Of a stretch of 64,000 nucleotides of DNA, positions 35,741 through 45,412 are shown one piece after another (the stretch's first letter is position 1; each line of letters starts with the position of its first letter). The stretch is from Bacillus kwashiorkori (GTDB lineage: Bacteria > Bacillota > Bacilli > Bacillales > Caldibacillaceae): NCBI RefSeq assembly GCF_001375515.1, contig NZ_CTDX01000013.1, positions 186,001 through 250,000 on the forward strand, in the 5' to 3' direction. The translations under genes were made by a program, and so were the position numbers. The notes under the pieces were generated by a model. That model was not told the DNA's origin. It searched no databases and worked only from the letters and a program-made list of their open reading frames with translations.

Positions 35741-36832
35741 TTATTCCGATGCTGCAAGCGGAAGTGTAATCGTAAAAGTTGTGCCCATTCCTTTTTTACT
35801 ATGAACAATAATATCCCCATTATGTTCCTCAATAATTTTATAACATATCATCAGCCCGAGACCGTTCCCATTTTGTTTCGTCGTGAAAAACGGCTGACCA
35901 ATTTTATGTAAAAATTCTTCTGGAATCCCACACCCTTCATCTTTTATCGAGATACACCCTTTATTATCTCTTTTTTCTATACAAATCGTTATAGACCCTG
36001 GTTGATCCATGGACTCCAACGCATTTTTCAACAGATTAATCATTACTTGCTTAATTTTTTGATCATCACATAAAACGAAAACATCTTCCTTAAAAAATTT
36101 CCGAATAATTGTTACCCGACTTTGAAAGGCTTCCCCTTCCAATAAACTCATACAGCTTTCGAAAATCGTTTGTAAACTGTTTTTTTGATAATTTGTATCC
36201 GTTGGTCTTGCTAAGTACATAAACTCCTTTGCAATCGATTCGATTCGATCGATTTCATATTCCATAATTTGCAAGTATTGTTCGTTCATATTCCGATCAG
36301 ACTTCATTAACTGAATAAAACCTTTTAATGATGTTAGCGGGTTTCGTATTTCATGAGCAATCCCTGCAGCTAATTCTCCAACTACCGATAATTTAAAATT
36401 CCGAAATAATTCATCATGCTCTACTGGCACTTCACGAATAATATTTACAATTTCTACTGGATCTACACTATCTTGCTTATAAATGAATGCCATCGTGGAC
36501 TCTATCCAAATATAAGACCCATCTTTTTTCCGGAGCCGAAATGTATTAGTAAAAAGATTATCATCGTTCAAATGTTGTATTTCTTCGCATTTTTTTTGAA
36601 TAAAATTCCGGTCTTTTGTGTGTAAAAATGTCGTAAATTTCCTCCCTAATAGGTCTTGTGGACTATACCCGACAATTGCTTCACTATTTGTCGAAACATA
36701 GGAGAAAATACCATTAGGTGTTATTTTCGTAATTAATCGGTTGAAAGTTCTCGCAAAAATATCATATGTTTGTTGTGAGAGATTGTTATCCCCCTGTTCC
36801 AACGCCAAAATTTCATTCATTAAAGATCCCAA
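35741..36832 (-). CDS. PAS-domain sensor histidine kinase (sporulation-kinase type)
   Basis: The 363-residue protein has no membrane segment. A PAS domain spans about residues 27-135 (IFSYVSTNSEAIVGYSPQDL, IWIESTMAFIYK). The dimerisation domain has the phospho-acceptor His in AGIAHEIRNPLTSLKGFI. The ATPase domain has MINLLKNALESM, DEGCGIPEEF and GNGLGLMICYKII. Its layout resembles soluble Bacillus sporulation kinases that feed the Spo0F relay. No response regulator adjoins it, which agrees with that. The start is a TTG following GGGGGTGAG. Confidence 0.87.
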   Translation of the reverse strand: MGSLMNEILALEQGDNNLSQQTYDIFARTFNRLITKITPNGIFSYVSTNSEAIVGYSPQDLLGRKFTTFLHTKDRNFIQKKCEEIQHLNDDNLFTNTFRLRKKDGSYIWIESTMAFIYKQDSVDPVEIVNIIREVPVEHDELFRNFKLSVVGELAAGIAHEIRNPLTSLKGFIQLMKSDRNMNEQYLQIMEYEIDRIESIAKEFMYLARPTDTNYQKNSLQTIFESCMSLLEGEAFQSRVTIIRKFFKEDVFVLCDDQKIKQVMINLLKNALESMDQPGSITICIEKRDNKGCISIKDEGCGIPEEFLHKIGQPFFTTKQNGNGLGLMICYKIIEEHNGDIIVHSKKGMGTTFTITLPLAASE

Positions 36833-37442
36833 AAACTCACCCCCAAAAAACTAGATACACAATAAAACGCACTAAATAGCGAACGAATAGCCTGTTATAT
36901 AATAGTTGATTCTATTATATCAAATATGACATACTAGTGAAACATATTTTTTGAAATTTGCTAAAAGAACAATATTTGTTCAGTAAAAAGAACTGGTAAC
37001 ATAGTCCTAAAAGACTAGATTGAGTTAATTGATTAGTAACACCTGCTACTTTAAGATTATCGAAAAGTGGTTATGCTAATTAGATAAACATGCCGTTTCC
37101 ATAATCCACCCGTAGTGGGATAAAACGTTACATTATACTTTTAGTTGTATTTTTCATTCCTTTAAAAAGGTCAGATGATATCCTTTTACTCGATGTTACA
37201 TATTATGTCGTCATCCGATAAATTATGACAATCATTTTATATTTCCTTCTACTATATACCCACATGGTCATAAGATAAACATAAAAGCATCAATTGATAG
37301 ATTATTACTATTATTTCATTAATTCATGGTTGTTTTCACACATTTTGATCATACTGTTACATCCTATTAATGTAAGATATAATAGTAATATACATACTTT
37401 TTCTGTAACAACTGTTTGTTTGATTTTTCTAGGGGGGATTAC
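36833..37442. other. Long intergenic region upstream of cls
   Basis: About 600 bases without a supported gene. Apart from the cls promoter near its right end, I saw only AT-rich sequence with no convincing RNA or repeat. Confidence 0.4.
37355..37383 (+). promoter_or_regulatory. Probable cls promoter with an inverted repeat in the spacer
   Basis: TGTTAC and TATAAT are 17 bases apart. TTACAT (37357-37362) and ATGTAA (37370-37375) form an inverted repeat across the spacer, a plausible regulator site. Confidence 0.5.
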
Positions 37443-38891
37443 ATGAATTTTATCACTATATTAGTTACATCCATTTTCATTTTAAACTTCTTTATGGCAG
37501 GTGCTGTCATCTTTTTAGAGAGACGGGACCCGAGTGCAACGTGGGCATGGATATTAGTCTTATTTTTAATCCCTCTCGTCGGTTTTATCTTATACTTAAT
37601 TTTCGGACAAAACTTAACGAAGAAGCGATTATTCTTCTGGGAAGATTATAAAAAAATTGGTGTTAACCAATTAATTGAGGAACAGACAAATTTATTAGCT
37701 CAAAATAAGTTGCCGCTCAGAACACGTGAAGCAGAAATTCACCGCGATCTTATTTATTTATCATTAACAAGCAATAATGCATTATTAACACAGGATAATG
37801 AGATTGATATTTTTACCGATGGGCGAGATAAATTTAACCGCTTATTCCATGATATTAGAGAAGCTAAAGACCATATTCATATGCAATACTACATTTTTCG
37901 TGATGATGAAATGGGGAAGAAACTGATTGATCTTTTAACAGAAAAAGCAAAACAAGGTGTAACAGTACGGATTCTTTATGATGAAATGGGATCAAGGAGA
38001 ATTCGGAAACGTTCTTTTAATAAGTTAATAAAGGCAGGCGGAATGGTAGAGGTGTTCTTCCCTTCCAAAATTCCATTTATTAATTTACGAGTAAATTTTC
38101 GTAATCACCGGAAACTAGTGATAATAGATGGAAAAATCGGGTATGTTGGCGGTTTTAACGTTGGTGATGAATATTTAGGTTTAAATAAGAAATTTGGTTA
38201 TTGGCGAGACACCCATTTACGGATACAAGGAAACGCTGTTCACGCCATACAAATTCGCTTTATTTTAGATTGGAATCAAGCTTCTAACCGTCATGATATA
38301 TATTATGAAGAAAAATATTTTCCTAAAACTTTCCATTCAGGAAAAATTCCAATTCAAATTGTCACTAGCGGTCCTGACTCTGAGGCGGAACATATAAAAA
38401 ATGGCTATATTAAGATGATCACTTCCGCTAAAAAATCGATACTTATCCAAACACCTTATTTTATTCCCGACGCGAGCATTTTAGATGCTTTAAGGATTGC
38501 GGCATTATCAGGAATTGATGTACAAATAATGATTCCGAATAAACCAGACCATATGTTTGTTTATTGGGCAACTATGTCGTATATTGGTGAATTATTAAAA
38601 GTAGGGGCAAAGGTATTCATTTATGACAATGGCTTTGTCCATGCAAAAATGATCGTTGTAGACAAAAATGCGGCATCCGTTGGTACAGCTAATATTGACG
38701 TTCGTAGTTTTCGCTTGAACTTTGAAGTAAATGCCTTCATGTATGATGGGCCAACGGCTGAAAAATTAGTAGAAGTATTTGAAAAGGATATGGAGGTTTC
38801 ACGGGAACTAACATATGAACAATATTTACAAAGGCCGATTATTATCCGCTTTAAAGAATCAATCTCCAGATTACTATCACCAATATTGTAA
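37443..38891 (+). CDS. cls: Cardiolipin synthase
   Basis: This membrane phospholipase-D-type enzyme makes cardiolipin from two phosphatidylglycerols. The start is ATG 37443 behind AGGGGGGATT, giving 482 residues. Two N-terminal membrane segments (ILVTSIFILNFFMAGAVIFL; TWAWILVLFLIPLVGFILYL) precede two catalytic HKD motifs (NHRKLVIIDGKIGYVGG and VHAKMIVVDKNAASVGTAN). Confidence 0.94.
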   Translation: MNFITILVTSIFILNFFMAGAVIFLERRDPSATWAWILVLFLIPLVGFILYLIFGQNLTKKRLFFWEDYKKIGVNQLIEEQTNLLAQNKLPLRTREAEIHRDLIYLSLTSNNALLTQDNEIDIFTDGRDKFNRLFHDIREAKDHIHMQYYIFRDDEMGKKLIDLLTEKAKQGVTVRILYDEMGSRRIRKRSFNKLIKAGGMVEVFFPSKIPFINLRVNFRNHRKLVIIDGKIGYVGGFNVGDEYLGLNKKFGYWRDTHLRIQGNAVHAIQIRFILDWNQASNRHDIYYEEKYFPKTFHSGKIPIQIVTSGPDSEAEHIKNGYIKMITSAKKSILIQTPYFIPDASILDALRIAALSGIDVQIMIPNKPDHMFVYWATMSYIGELLKVGAKVFIYDNGFVHAKMIVVDKNAASVGTANIDVRSFRLNFEVNAFMYDGPTAEKLVEVFEKDMEVSRELTYEQYLQRPIIIRFKESISRLLSPIL

Positions 38892-38921
38892 AGAATCCTT
38901 TTTATCAAAGGGTTCTTTTTT
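38892..38921 (+). terminator. Terminator after cls
   Basis: AGAATCCTTT and AAAGGGTTCT form a stem followed by a T-run. Confidence 0.82.
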
Positions 38922-39079
38922 TATCGTCAGAAATGAATGATTTTTTATCACTGCCTAATTCAAGTCGTCAAGTTTTCTTTAAAAAATTTATAACAGTTTT
39001 ACAATATTTATCTTTCAAACAAAATAGTAATCGTTTAAAATGAAGGTATAAAATTGGATAAAGGACGGGGTGGGGAAAT

Positions 39080-40282
39080 TTGAAAAAAACATGGCTATTA
39101 GGATTTGGATTTTTTAGTATTAGTATCACTTGGGGATTGTACAATGCGTTTGTACCTCTATTTCTCAACAAATTCATTGGCAGTGCTGCATTGATCGGTT
39201 TTTTAATGACCATTGATAATTACATCGCCCTATTTTTACAGCCTTATATTGGTAATCGAAGTGACAAAACGAATACACGCTTTGGAAAGCGGATGCCATA
39301 TTTAATATTCGGAATGCCGATTGCAGCCATTTTTGTTGCACTTGTACCGTTACATACGTCTCTTGCGACTTTACTAATTTTTATGATTGCACTTAACTTA
39401 TCGATGGCTATTTTCCGTTCACCCACTATTGCTTTAATGCCAGATATCACACCTGAAAAACAACGAACAAAAGCAAATGGAATTATCAATTTTATGGGTG
39501 GAGTTGGAGCAATTATAGCCTTTGGTGTAGGGGGGACTTTGTATAAATTAAATCATTCATTACCCTTCTTTTTAGCAAGCGCCATTATTTTCATTTCCTT
39601 AATTATTTTATTAAAAACAATTAAAGAAAAGCGTGATACGATTGAATACAAAGCACATGTGAAACCGAAAATAAATTACAAAGAAGAATTAAATAGACCA
39701 ACCGTTTTTATTCTATTAGCGATTTTCTTCTGGTTCGTTTCTTACCAAGGTATGGAGGCTCTTTTTACTTTATACGGAGTGAATAAAATAGGAATGGCGG
39801 AACATGAAGCAACATTTTCTCTAGCGTTTTTTTCCTTAACCTTCGTCTTATTTGCCATCCCTAGTGGCTGGCTTGGAGCTAAATTCGGCAAAAAACGAAT
39901 AATATCTATTGGAGTTGTCGGATTGGCTTTAACATTTTTCGCTTTAAGCTTCGTCAGTTCGGTTTTATTATTACGGATTATTCTCTTAATTGGGGGCATC
40001 TTTTGGTCTTGTATTAATATTAATTCTTATCCATTTATCGTGTCTACCGGAAATGAGCATAGCATCGGAACTAGAACAGGACTATATTACTTAGTTTCCT
40101 CTTTAGCTGCAATTACAGGACCGCCATTATTCGGACAAATTATCGACTTAACGAATGACTATACCTTTTTATTTTACAGCGCGACATTGAGCATGATTCT
40201 CGCACTTGTTTGTATATCTTTTGTAAATAACAGTGGAAAAACAACAACAACTGAACAAAATATAATAAACTCTAATCAATAG
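39080..40282 (+). CDS. MFS transporter, probably for sugars (SLC45/GPH-like)
   Basis: The 400-residue protein has about twelve membrane segments. The TTG start at 39080 follows a G-rich site. LQPYIGNRSDKTNTRFGKRMP after the second segment is typical of sucrose/maltose-type and glycoside-cation symporters, and FRSPTIALMPDITPEKQRTKANG follows. Substrate is not deducible. Its location two genes from an unrelated MFS exporter gives no further clue. Confidence 0.8.
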   Translation: MKKTWLLGFGFFSISITWGLYNAFVPLFLNKFIGSAALIGFLMTIDNYIALFLQPYIGNRSDKTNTRFGKRMPYLIFGMPIAAIFVALVPLHTSLATLLIFMIALNLSMAIFRSPTIALMPDITPEKQRTKANGIINFMGGVGAIIAFGVGGTLYKLNHSLPFFLASAIIFISLIILLKTIKEKRDTIEYKAHVKPKINYKEELNRPTVFILLAIFFWFVSYQGMEALFTLYGVNKIGMAEHEATFSLAFFSLTFVLFAIPSGWLGAKFGKKRIISIGVVGLALTFFALSFVSSVLLLRIILLIGGIFWSCININSYPFIVSTGNEHSIGTRTGLYYLVSSLAAITGPPLFGQIIDLTNDYTFLFYSATLSMILALVCISFVNNSGKTTTTEQNIINSNQ

Positions 40283-40313
40283 AAGGATTTTTGCTGATAA
40301 TGTGATAACATTT

Positions 40314-40342
40314 CGGGGCTGTGAATTTAACAGTCCCGTTTT
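40314..40342 (+). terminator. Terminator after the first MFS gene
   Basis: CGGGGCTGT and ACAGTCCCG form a stem followed by TTTT. Confidence 0.72.
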
Positions 40343-40439
40343 CATTACAGCTGATTTAATTGCGCTACTCTTTCCTTCTTTTATACAAAATATGGTACAA
40401 TAATTTTGCAACTATGATCCTTGTAGGAGAGAAAAACTT

Positions 40440-41600
40440 ATGGAGCAAAAAAAAGCTTTACCAGTCCTTTTTCTTGTGATGTTTCTTGTCATGGTTGGTT
40501 TCGGAATTATTATTCCAGTCATACCATTTTATGCAGAAAAACTTGGTGCAGATGCGACTGAGCTTGGTCTTTTAATGGCCGTTTATTCATTAATGCAATT
40601 CATCTTTTCTCCTTTATGGGGAAAAGTTTCAGACAAAATCGGGCGGAAGCCAGTAATTATGATAGGGATAAGCGGACTTGCCTTATCTTTCTTCCTTATG
40701 GCTATATCAACCAAACTTTGGATGCTTTTTTTAGCAAGAATTGTCGGGGGGCTTCTATCAGCAGCTAACATGCCGACTGTAACAGCTTATGTGGCCGATG
40801 TTACCTCGCCTGAAAATCGTAGTAAAGGAATGGGGATGATTGGTGCTGCTGTGGGCCTTGGCTTTATTTTCGGACCTGCCATCGGTGGAATTTTTTCTAA
40901 GACAAATTTAAATTTGCCTTTTTTTATAGCAGGTTTCTCTTCCATAATCACTTTCTTTTTAGTCTTGCTTCTTTTGAAAGAATCATTACCGAATGAAAAA
41001 CGGCAATTTCATAAGAAGGCAATTTCTCGTTGGGCTGCCTTTACTGGCTCTAATTCAGTTCTATTTGTTTTACAATTATTTATTTCCTTATCACTTGCTG
41101 GATTAGAAGCTACTTTCGCATATTTTTCTGCTGAAAAAGCTGGACTCGATTCAACACAATTAGGGTATGTTTTTATGATTATGGGACTTGCAGGGGCCAT
41201 TGTTCAAGGAGGATTGATTGGTCCGTTAACGAAGAAGTTTGGAGAAGCAAGAGTTATCCAAGCGGGAATTATCGTATCTGCCAGCGGTTTCGCCTTAATT
41301 TTATTGACGAAAGATTTTACTACAGCAGCGATCTATATTACTATATTCGGATTAGGAAATGGCGTTATTCGACCTACTATTTCCACTTTATTAACAAAGA
41401 ATAGTACATCTGGTCTGGGTAGTGTTACTGGTTTGTTATCATCGTTTGATTCACTAGGGAGAATAATCGGTCCACCGCTTGGAGGGGCTTTATTTGACTT
41501 AGGAAGTGGTCTTCCTTATATTTCTGGTACTATTCTTTCAGTATTCGCTCTCTTTCTATTCCAACTATACAAACGACGGGAAAATGCTCTTAATAATTAA
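40440..41600 (+). CDS. MFS drug-efflux-type transporter (TetA/NorA-like)
   Basis: The 386-residue, twelve-segment transporter has motif A (GKVSDKIGRKPVIMIG) between segments 2 and 3 and an antiporter-type motif C region (GLGFIFGPAIGGIF) in segment 5. Both are typical of proton-coupled drug exporters of the DHA1 group. AGGAGAG precedes the ATG. The substrate cannot be read from sequence. Confidence 0.85.
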   Translation: MEQKKALPVLFLVMFLVMVGFGIIIPVIPFYAEKLGADATELGLLMAVYSLMQFIFSPLWGKVSDKIGRKPVIMIGISGLALSFFLMAISTKLWMLFLARIVGGLLSAANMPTVTAYVADVTSPENRSKGMGMIGAAVGLGFIFGPAIGGIFSKTNLNLPFFIAGFSSIITFFLVLLLLKESLPNEKRQFHKKAISRWAAFTGSNSVLFVLQLFISLSLAGLEATFAYFSAEKAGLDSTQLGYVFMIMGLAGAIVQGGLIGPLTKKFGEARVIQAGIIVSASGFALILLTKDFTTAAIYITIFGLGNGVIRPTISTLLTKNSTSGLGSVTGLLSSFDSLGRIIGPPLGGALFDLGSGLPYISGTILSVFALFLFQLYKRRENALNN

Positions 41601-41612
41601 GGGCATTTTTTT
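41582..41612 (+). terminator. Terminator overlapping the end of the second MFS gene
   Basis: AATGCTCTTAAT and ATTAAGGGCATT form a stem with a T-run; its 5' arm lies in the last codons. Confidence 0.8.
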
Positions 41613-41812
41613 AATCCTTTGATACGATTTTCCCCTATTACTACTGTCATTACATTAATTAATTCACTGTTTCTCCATTGATTATTTTTAAAAAATTCAC
41701 ATATGAACAAAAAATAGCTCTTTAGGGTCATATATAAAAATCTGCATTTTTTTTATTTTTAAATTGAATAGAACTATTTTTTCAGCAATTCGATGAGAGG
41801 AGATAACAAGAG

Positions 41813-43111
41813 ATGAAAAAGAGAGCTCTATTGGTTCTTGTTATCACAGTTGTTTTTTCTATTCTGCAAAGCGAAACCAGTTATGCGGAAGAAACATCAT
41901 TACAAGCTTTAATCAACGCCACACCAAAAGGGGGGACTTTGTATTTAGAAAATAAATTATACAGTGAGTCCATTGTAATCAATCAACCAATAAGAATTAT
42001 TGGTAAAGAAGACACAGGTTTGCAAGCCTGTTCACAGAATCCAGCATTAACAATTTTAGGGGAAAATGTCCAAATCGAAAATATCAAAATTAGTAGCTGT
42101 CTTGGTGTGTCCGAATCTGCATCCGTTTTTGTTATTGGTAAAAATCATGTATTTAAGAATATCGTTGTAGAAGCGGATCAAGTCGGTCTATATTTAGAAA
42201 ATGTCAACGGCGCCCTTTTTGAAAATATTCATGTAATAGGGGCAGGCAAACGCAATGGATTTGAAGTATGGAACTCTGAAGATAACCTATTTACGAGAAA
42301 TACAATTGAAAATGTTGCAGATGGATTTTATTTAGAAAATTCCCATCATAACCGACTAACGGAAAACGAAGTAACGAACGCCCGGTACGGAATACATGTA
42401 ATGTACTCCGATTGGATTCAGATTTCTAACAATCAGTTAATGTACAATGTAACAGGTGCCATGATTATGGAAACAACAGGCACTTTCGTAGAGAAAAATA
42501 TGATTGGCGGCAATAAACAAAATGTTAATGCACAAGGCTTACTTCTATATGATGTATATCAATCCACCATTCAAGAAAACTATATTGGTGATAATAGGGT
42601 TGGTATATTTATGGAAAATTCTACGGACAATTTAATTTTGAATAATGAAGTACATGCTAATTTTATCGGGGCACAGTTAAGTCGAATTTATAATAATACG
42701 ATAAAAAACAATTCTTTTACGAACAATGTCAATGAAATTCAAGCAATCAAGAGCGCAAACAATTCGATTTCAAATAATTTTTGGGACCAAGCAGCAAAAC
42801 TTGATCTATACGATGATGGGAAAAGCGATATCCCCTATCATGCAGATCCTTATTTTCTTTACTTAACGAAGGAGGTTCCGGAGTTTCAACTTTTCTTCCA
42901 ACACCCTGGGATGAATTTATTGCAAAAGATGCTGAAAAGCTCTGAAAAATTACTTATAACAGATACACAACCATTAATGGAAAAACCTTGGGAGCCTAGT
43001 AGCAAACGTAATGAAATGAATCTTTTCGGGGCATGGATTACGAGCCTTATTATGGTCACCATTAGTACTATATTTATTATTATTGGGAGGAGAAAAAAAT
43101 GCATACAATGA
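41813..43111 (+). CDS. nosD: NosD-like right-handed beta-helix protein
   Basis: NosD is an extracytoplasmic protein needed for copper-site maturation of nitrous oxide reductase. The 432-residue protein has a signal peptide (LLVLVITVVFSILQSETSYA). It then shows repeated beta-helix rungs rich in Asn/Glu (NSEDNLFTRNTIENVADGFY and similar) over about residues 90-330. A C-terminal membrane anchor (FGAWITSLIMVTISTIFIII) follows. It overlaps nosL by 13 bases and begins a nosD-nosL-nosY-nosF operon. No nosZ is seen before it in this window. Confidence 0.88.
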   Translation: MKKRALLVLVITVVFSILQSETSYAEETSLQALINATPKGGTLYLENKLYSESIVINQPIRIIGKEDTGLQACSQNPALTILGENVQIENIKISSCLGVSESASVFVIGKNHVFKNIVVEADQVGLYLENVNGALFENIHVIGAGKRNGFEVWNSEDNLFTRNTIENVADGFYLENSHHNRLTENEVTNARYGIHVMYSDWIQISNNQLMYNVTGAMIMETTGTFVEKNMIGGNKQNVNAQGLLLYDVYQSTIQENYIGDNRVGIFMENSTDNLILNNEVHANFIGAQLSRIYNNTIKNNSFTNNVNEIQAIKSANNSISNNFWDQAAKLDLYDDGKSDIPYHADPYFLYLTKEVPEFQLFFQHPGMNLLQKMLKSSEKLLITDTQPLMEKPWEPSSKRNEMNLFGAWITSLIMVTISTIFIIIGRRKKCIQ

Positions 43112-43605
43112 AAAAAATTACCATATTAGTAATATTATTATCTCTTATTTTAGGAGCTTGCGGGAATAAGTCTGCCAAGCCAGTTACAATTAATGAAGAA
43201 ACTGCTAAGTGTGAAATTTGCAATATGGCGGTAGCAGATAACCAATTTGCAACACAAGTTGTATTAGAATCAGGTAAAGCTTATCTCTTTGATGATATTG
43301 GTTGTATGTTTGAATGGTTTTCCGAAAATGATACTAAAGAAATAGCTGGATCATTTGTCCGAGATTATCACACAAGCGAATGGATAGAAATGGAAGATGC
43401 AACCTACGTATATGATCAAAATGTTCGGACACCAATGGCATATAATGTTATTTCTTTTATAAAGGAAGCAGACGCTAAATCATATATTAACAATAATCAT
43501 GGCAATCTATTAAAATATGACGACTTAAAGAAACATGCATGGCCAGTTAATCAAGAAATGAAAGAAATGAATAAAATGGAACATAAAAAACAACATGGTA
43601 ATTAA
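43099..43605 (+). CDS. nosL: NosL-like copper-binding lipoprotein
   Basis: The 168-residue lipoprotein has the lipobox LILGACG near residue 21. The NosL copper-binding motif CEICNMAV lies near residue 45, and AYLFDDIGCMFEW follows. A His/Met/Lys-rich tail (MKEMNKMEHKKQHGN) could add metal binding. NosL hands copper to nitrous oxide reductase. The ATG follows GGGAGGAG within the nosD end. Confidence 0.9.
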   Translation: MHTMKKITILVILLSLILGACGNKSAKPVTINEETAKCEICNMAVADNQFATQVVLESGKAYLFDDIGCMFEWFSENDTKEIAGSFVRDYHTSEWIEMEDATYVYDQNVRTPMAYNVISFIKEADAKSYINNNHGNLLKYDDLKKHAWPVNQEMKEMNKMEHKKQHGN

Positions 43606-43691
43606 GCGAGTAGCTAGAATTATCATTTCTGTCAAAGCTAATTACCAAATATACGGTTTGTTTGTTTTTTTTCTGGAAAGGGAGTTTTGTC

Positions 43692-44504
43692 ATGAAAAAT
43701 ATATGGATGTCCGAATGGAAGTCTTTAACTAGACAAAAATCCTATTATTCTTTAATAATATTATGGATGTTATTGTTCTCCTTATTATTTTTATTACAAG
43801 CAGAAAACGAAGCAGTAGATGGGTATACGAATATAACGGCAACCATTGTAAACATTATTCTTTATTTATTACCATTATTTATGCTTATCGTTGGCTCTTT
43901 TTCCATCGCTAACGAACTAGAGAATGGGCAGTGGTATTTATTATGTACTTATCCTGTCGGAATTTTATCGTATTTGTTCGGTAAATTAACTGGTCTATTT
44001 ACTGCACAGGCAATTGTCTTCACTCTCAGTTTTGGTTTAAGTATGGCAGTAGGATTGTTATTTAGCGTAGAATTTTCTATCAAGCTACTACTGAGTATTT
44101 ATCTTTTCTCACTGTTGCTCATTTTTATTTTTTTAAAACTGGGGATACTTATTGGTTCTATTGTCAATACCCGTTGGAAAGCATTAACTGTTTCCGTTGC
44201 AGTTTGGTTTACTTTCATCATGATTTGGCCAACAGCCTTAATTGCCGTCCTTCGTCTCGTTCCATATCCGATGATTAGTGGGTTAATGAAATTAGCAATG
44301 TTTATCAATCCTGCAGAGTTTTTGCGATTCTTTTTTGTTATCAAATGGGGAAGTGGTTCTGTTTTTGGTCAAGCTTACTATTCTTTAGTAAATCTTTATT
44401 CTTCCCAAAACAGTTGGATTATTTTAATAGAATATTTGCTAGTATATTTAACATTATTGCTTACTAGCTCCTTCTTGTTTTTAAAAAGGAGGCAAATGCA
44501 ATGA
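43692..44504 (+). CDS. nosY: NosY-like ABC-2 permease
   Basis: The 270-residue membrane protein has about six hydrophobic segments and starts at ATG 43692 behind AAGGGAG. The region FSIANELENGQWYLLCTYPV is characteristic of the NosY/ABC-2 group. It works with NosF, whose start overlaps its stop (ATGA). The transported molecule is not firmly known; a sulfur species for the CuZ site has been proposed for NosDFY. Confidence 0.85.
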   Translation: MKNIWMSEWKSLTRQKSYYSLIILWMLLFSLLFLLQAENEAVDGYTNITATIVNIILYLLPLFMLIVGSFSIANELENGQWYLLCTYPVGILSYLFGKLTGLFTAQAIVFTLSFGLSMAVGLLFSVEFSIKLLLSIYLFSLLLIFIFLKLGILIGSIVNTRWKALTVSVAVWFTFIMIWPTALIAVLRLVPYPMISGLMKLAMFINPAEFLRFFFVIKWGSGSVFGQAYYSLVNLYSSQNSWIILIEYLLVYLTLLLTSSFLFLKRRQMQ

Positions 44505-45205
44505 TTACCAATCTTAGCGTTGAACATGTAGTTAAAAAGTTTAAAAAGAAAACAGCACTACATCCCATATCATTATCGGCTTCAAGCGGGGAATGTATCG
44601 TATTATGCGGAGGAAATGGTGCAGGAAAAAGTACTTTACTCCATATACTAGCTGGTTTTTCTAAACCGAGTGAAGGTACTGTAAAAATAAATGATATTAA
44701 CTTTATTACCGAAAGAAAAAAGTATGTATCACTTCTTGGTTATATGCCAGATGAATATCATGCTGGACAACAATTAACAGTCAAGGAATTCCTTTCTTTC
44801 TATGGAAGTTTCCGTAATGTTCCATTAGAAAGAGTAAATGAAATCATCCAACTTCTAGGACTTGAGGAGAAACAAAATGAAGAAGTGAAGCATTTATCCA
44901 AAGGAATGCGGCAACGACTATTATTCGGCCAGGCTATTCTCGGCAAGCCGAAAGTATTAGTTATGGATGAGCCTACTAATGGACTCGACCCATTTTGGAT
45001 TAATGTGTTTATTGAGATTGTTAAAAGTTTGAAAGAAAACGGAACTGTCATTATTTTTTCTACACATATGATGGATGTAGCTGCAGAAGTTGGCAATCAA
45101 ATATTATTTATGGAAGAAGGTCACCTAATAAAGACATTTGAAAATGACTATAAAGACTCGAAGACATTTACGTTGGAACTATTAAGTTATTTCCGTAAAG
45201 TATGA
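44501..45205 (+). CDS. nosF: NosF-like ABC ATPase
   Basis: The 234-residue ATPase drives NosY/NosD. Walker A is CGGNGAGKST, the signature is LSKGMRQRLLFGQA, Walker B is VLVMDEPTNGLDP and the switch is STHMMDVA. It is the last gene of the operon and is followed by a terminator. Confidence 0.87.
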   Translation: MITNLSVEHVVKKFKKKTALHPISLSASSGECIVLCGGNGAGKSTLLHILAGFSKPSEGTVKINDINFITERKKYVSLLGYMPDEYHAGQQLTVKEFLSFYGSFRNVPLERVNEIIQLLGLEEKQNEEVKHLSKGMRQRLLFGQAILGKPKVLVMDEPTNGLDPFWINVFIEIVKSLKENGTVIIFSTHMMDVAAEVGNQILFMEEGHLIKTFENDYKDSKTFTLELLSYFRKV

Positions 45206-45234
45206 ACAAGTGAATGAAACTTTCAGCTGTTTTC

Positions 45235-45269
45235 AAAACTAGCAAACTGTAACAATGTTTGCTAGTTTT
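45235..45269 (+). terminator. Terminator after nosF
   Basis: AAAACTAGCAAAC and GTTTGCTAGTTTT form a perfect stem followed by ATTTC. Confidence 0.82.
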
Positions 45270-45412
45270 ATTTCATTTAAGTTTCTTCTTACTATTGCGG
45301 TTTTTTATATGGTAACATAAATATATAATCTCGTTCCAAAACTCATTTGACTTGTACACAGTATTAGATACATATTAGCTACACAAAAAACTTTCAAAGG
45401 ATGCAGAGTAAA

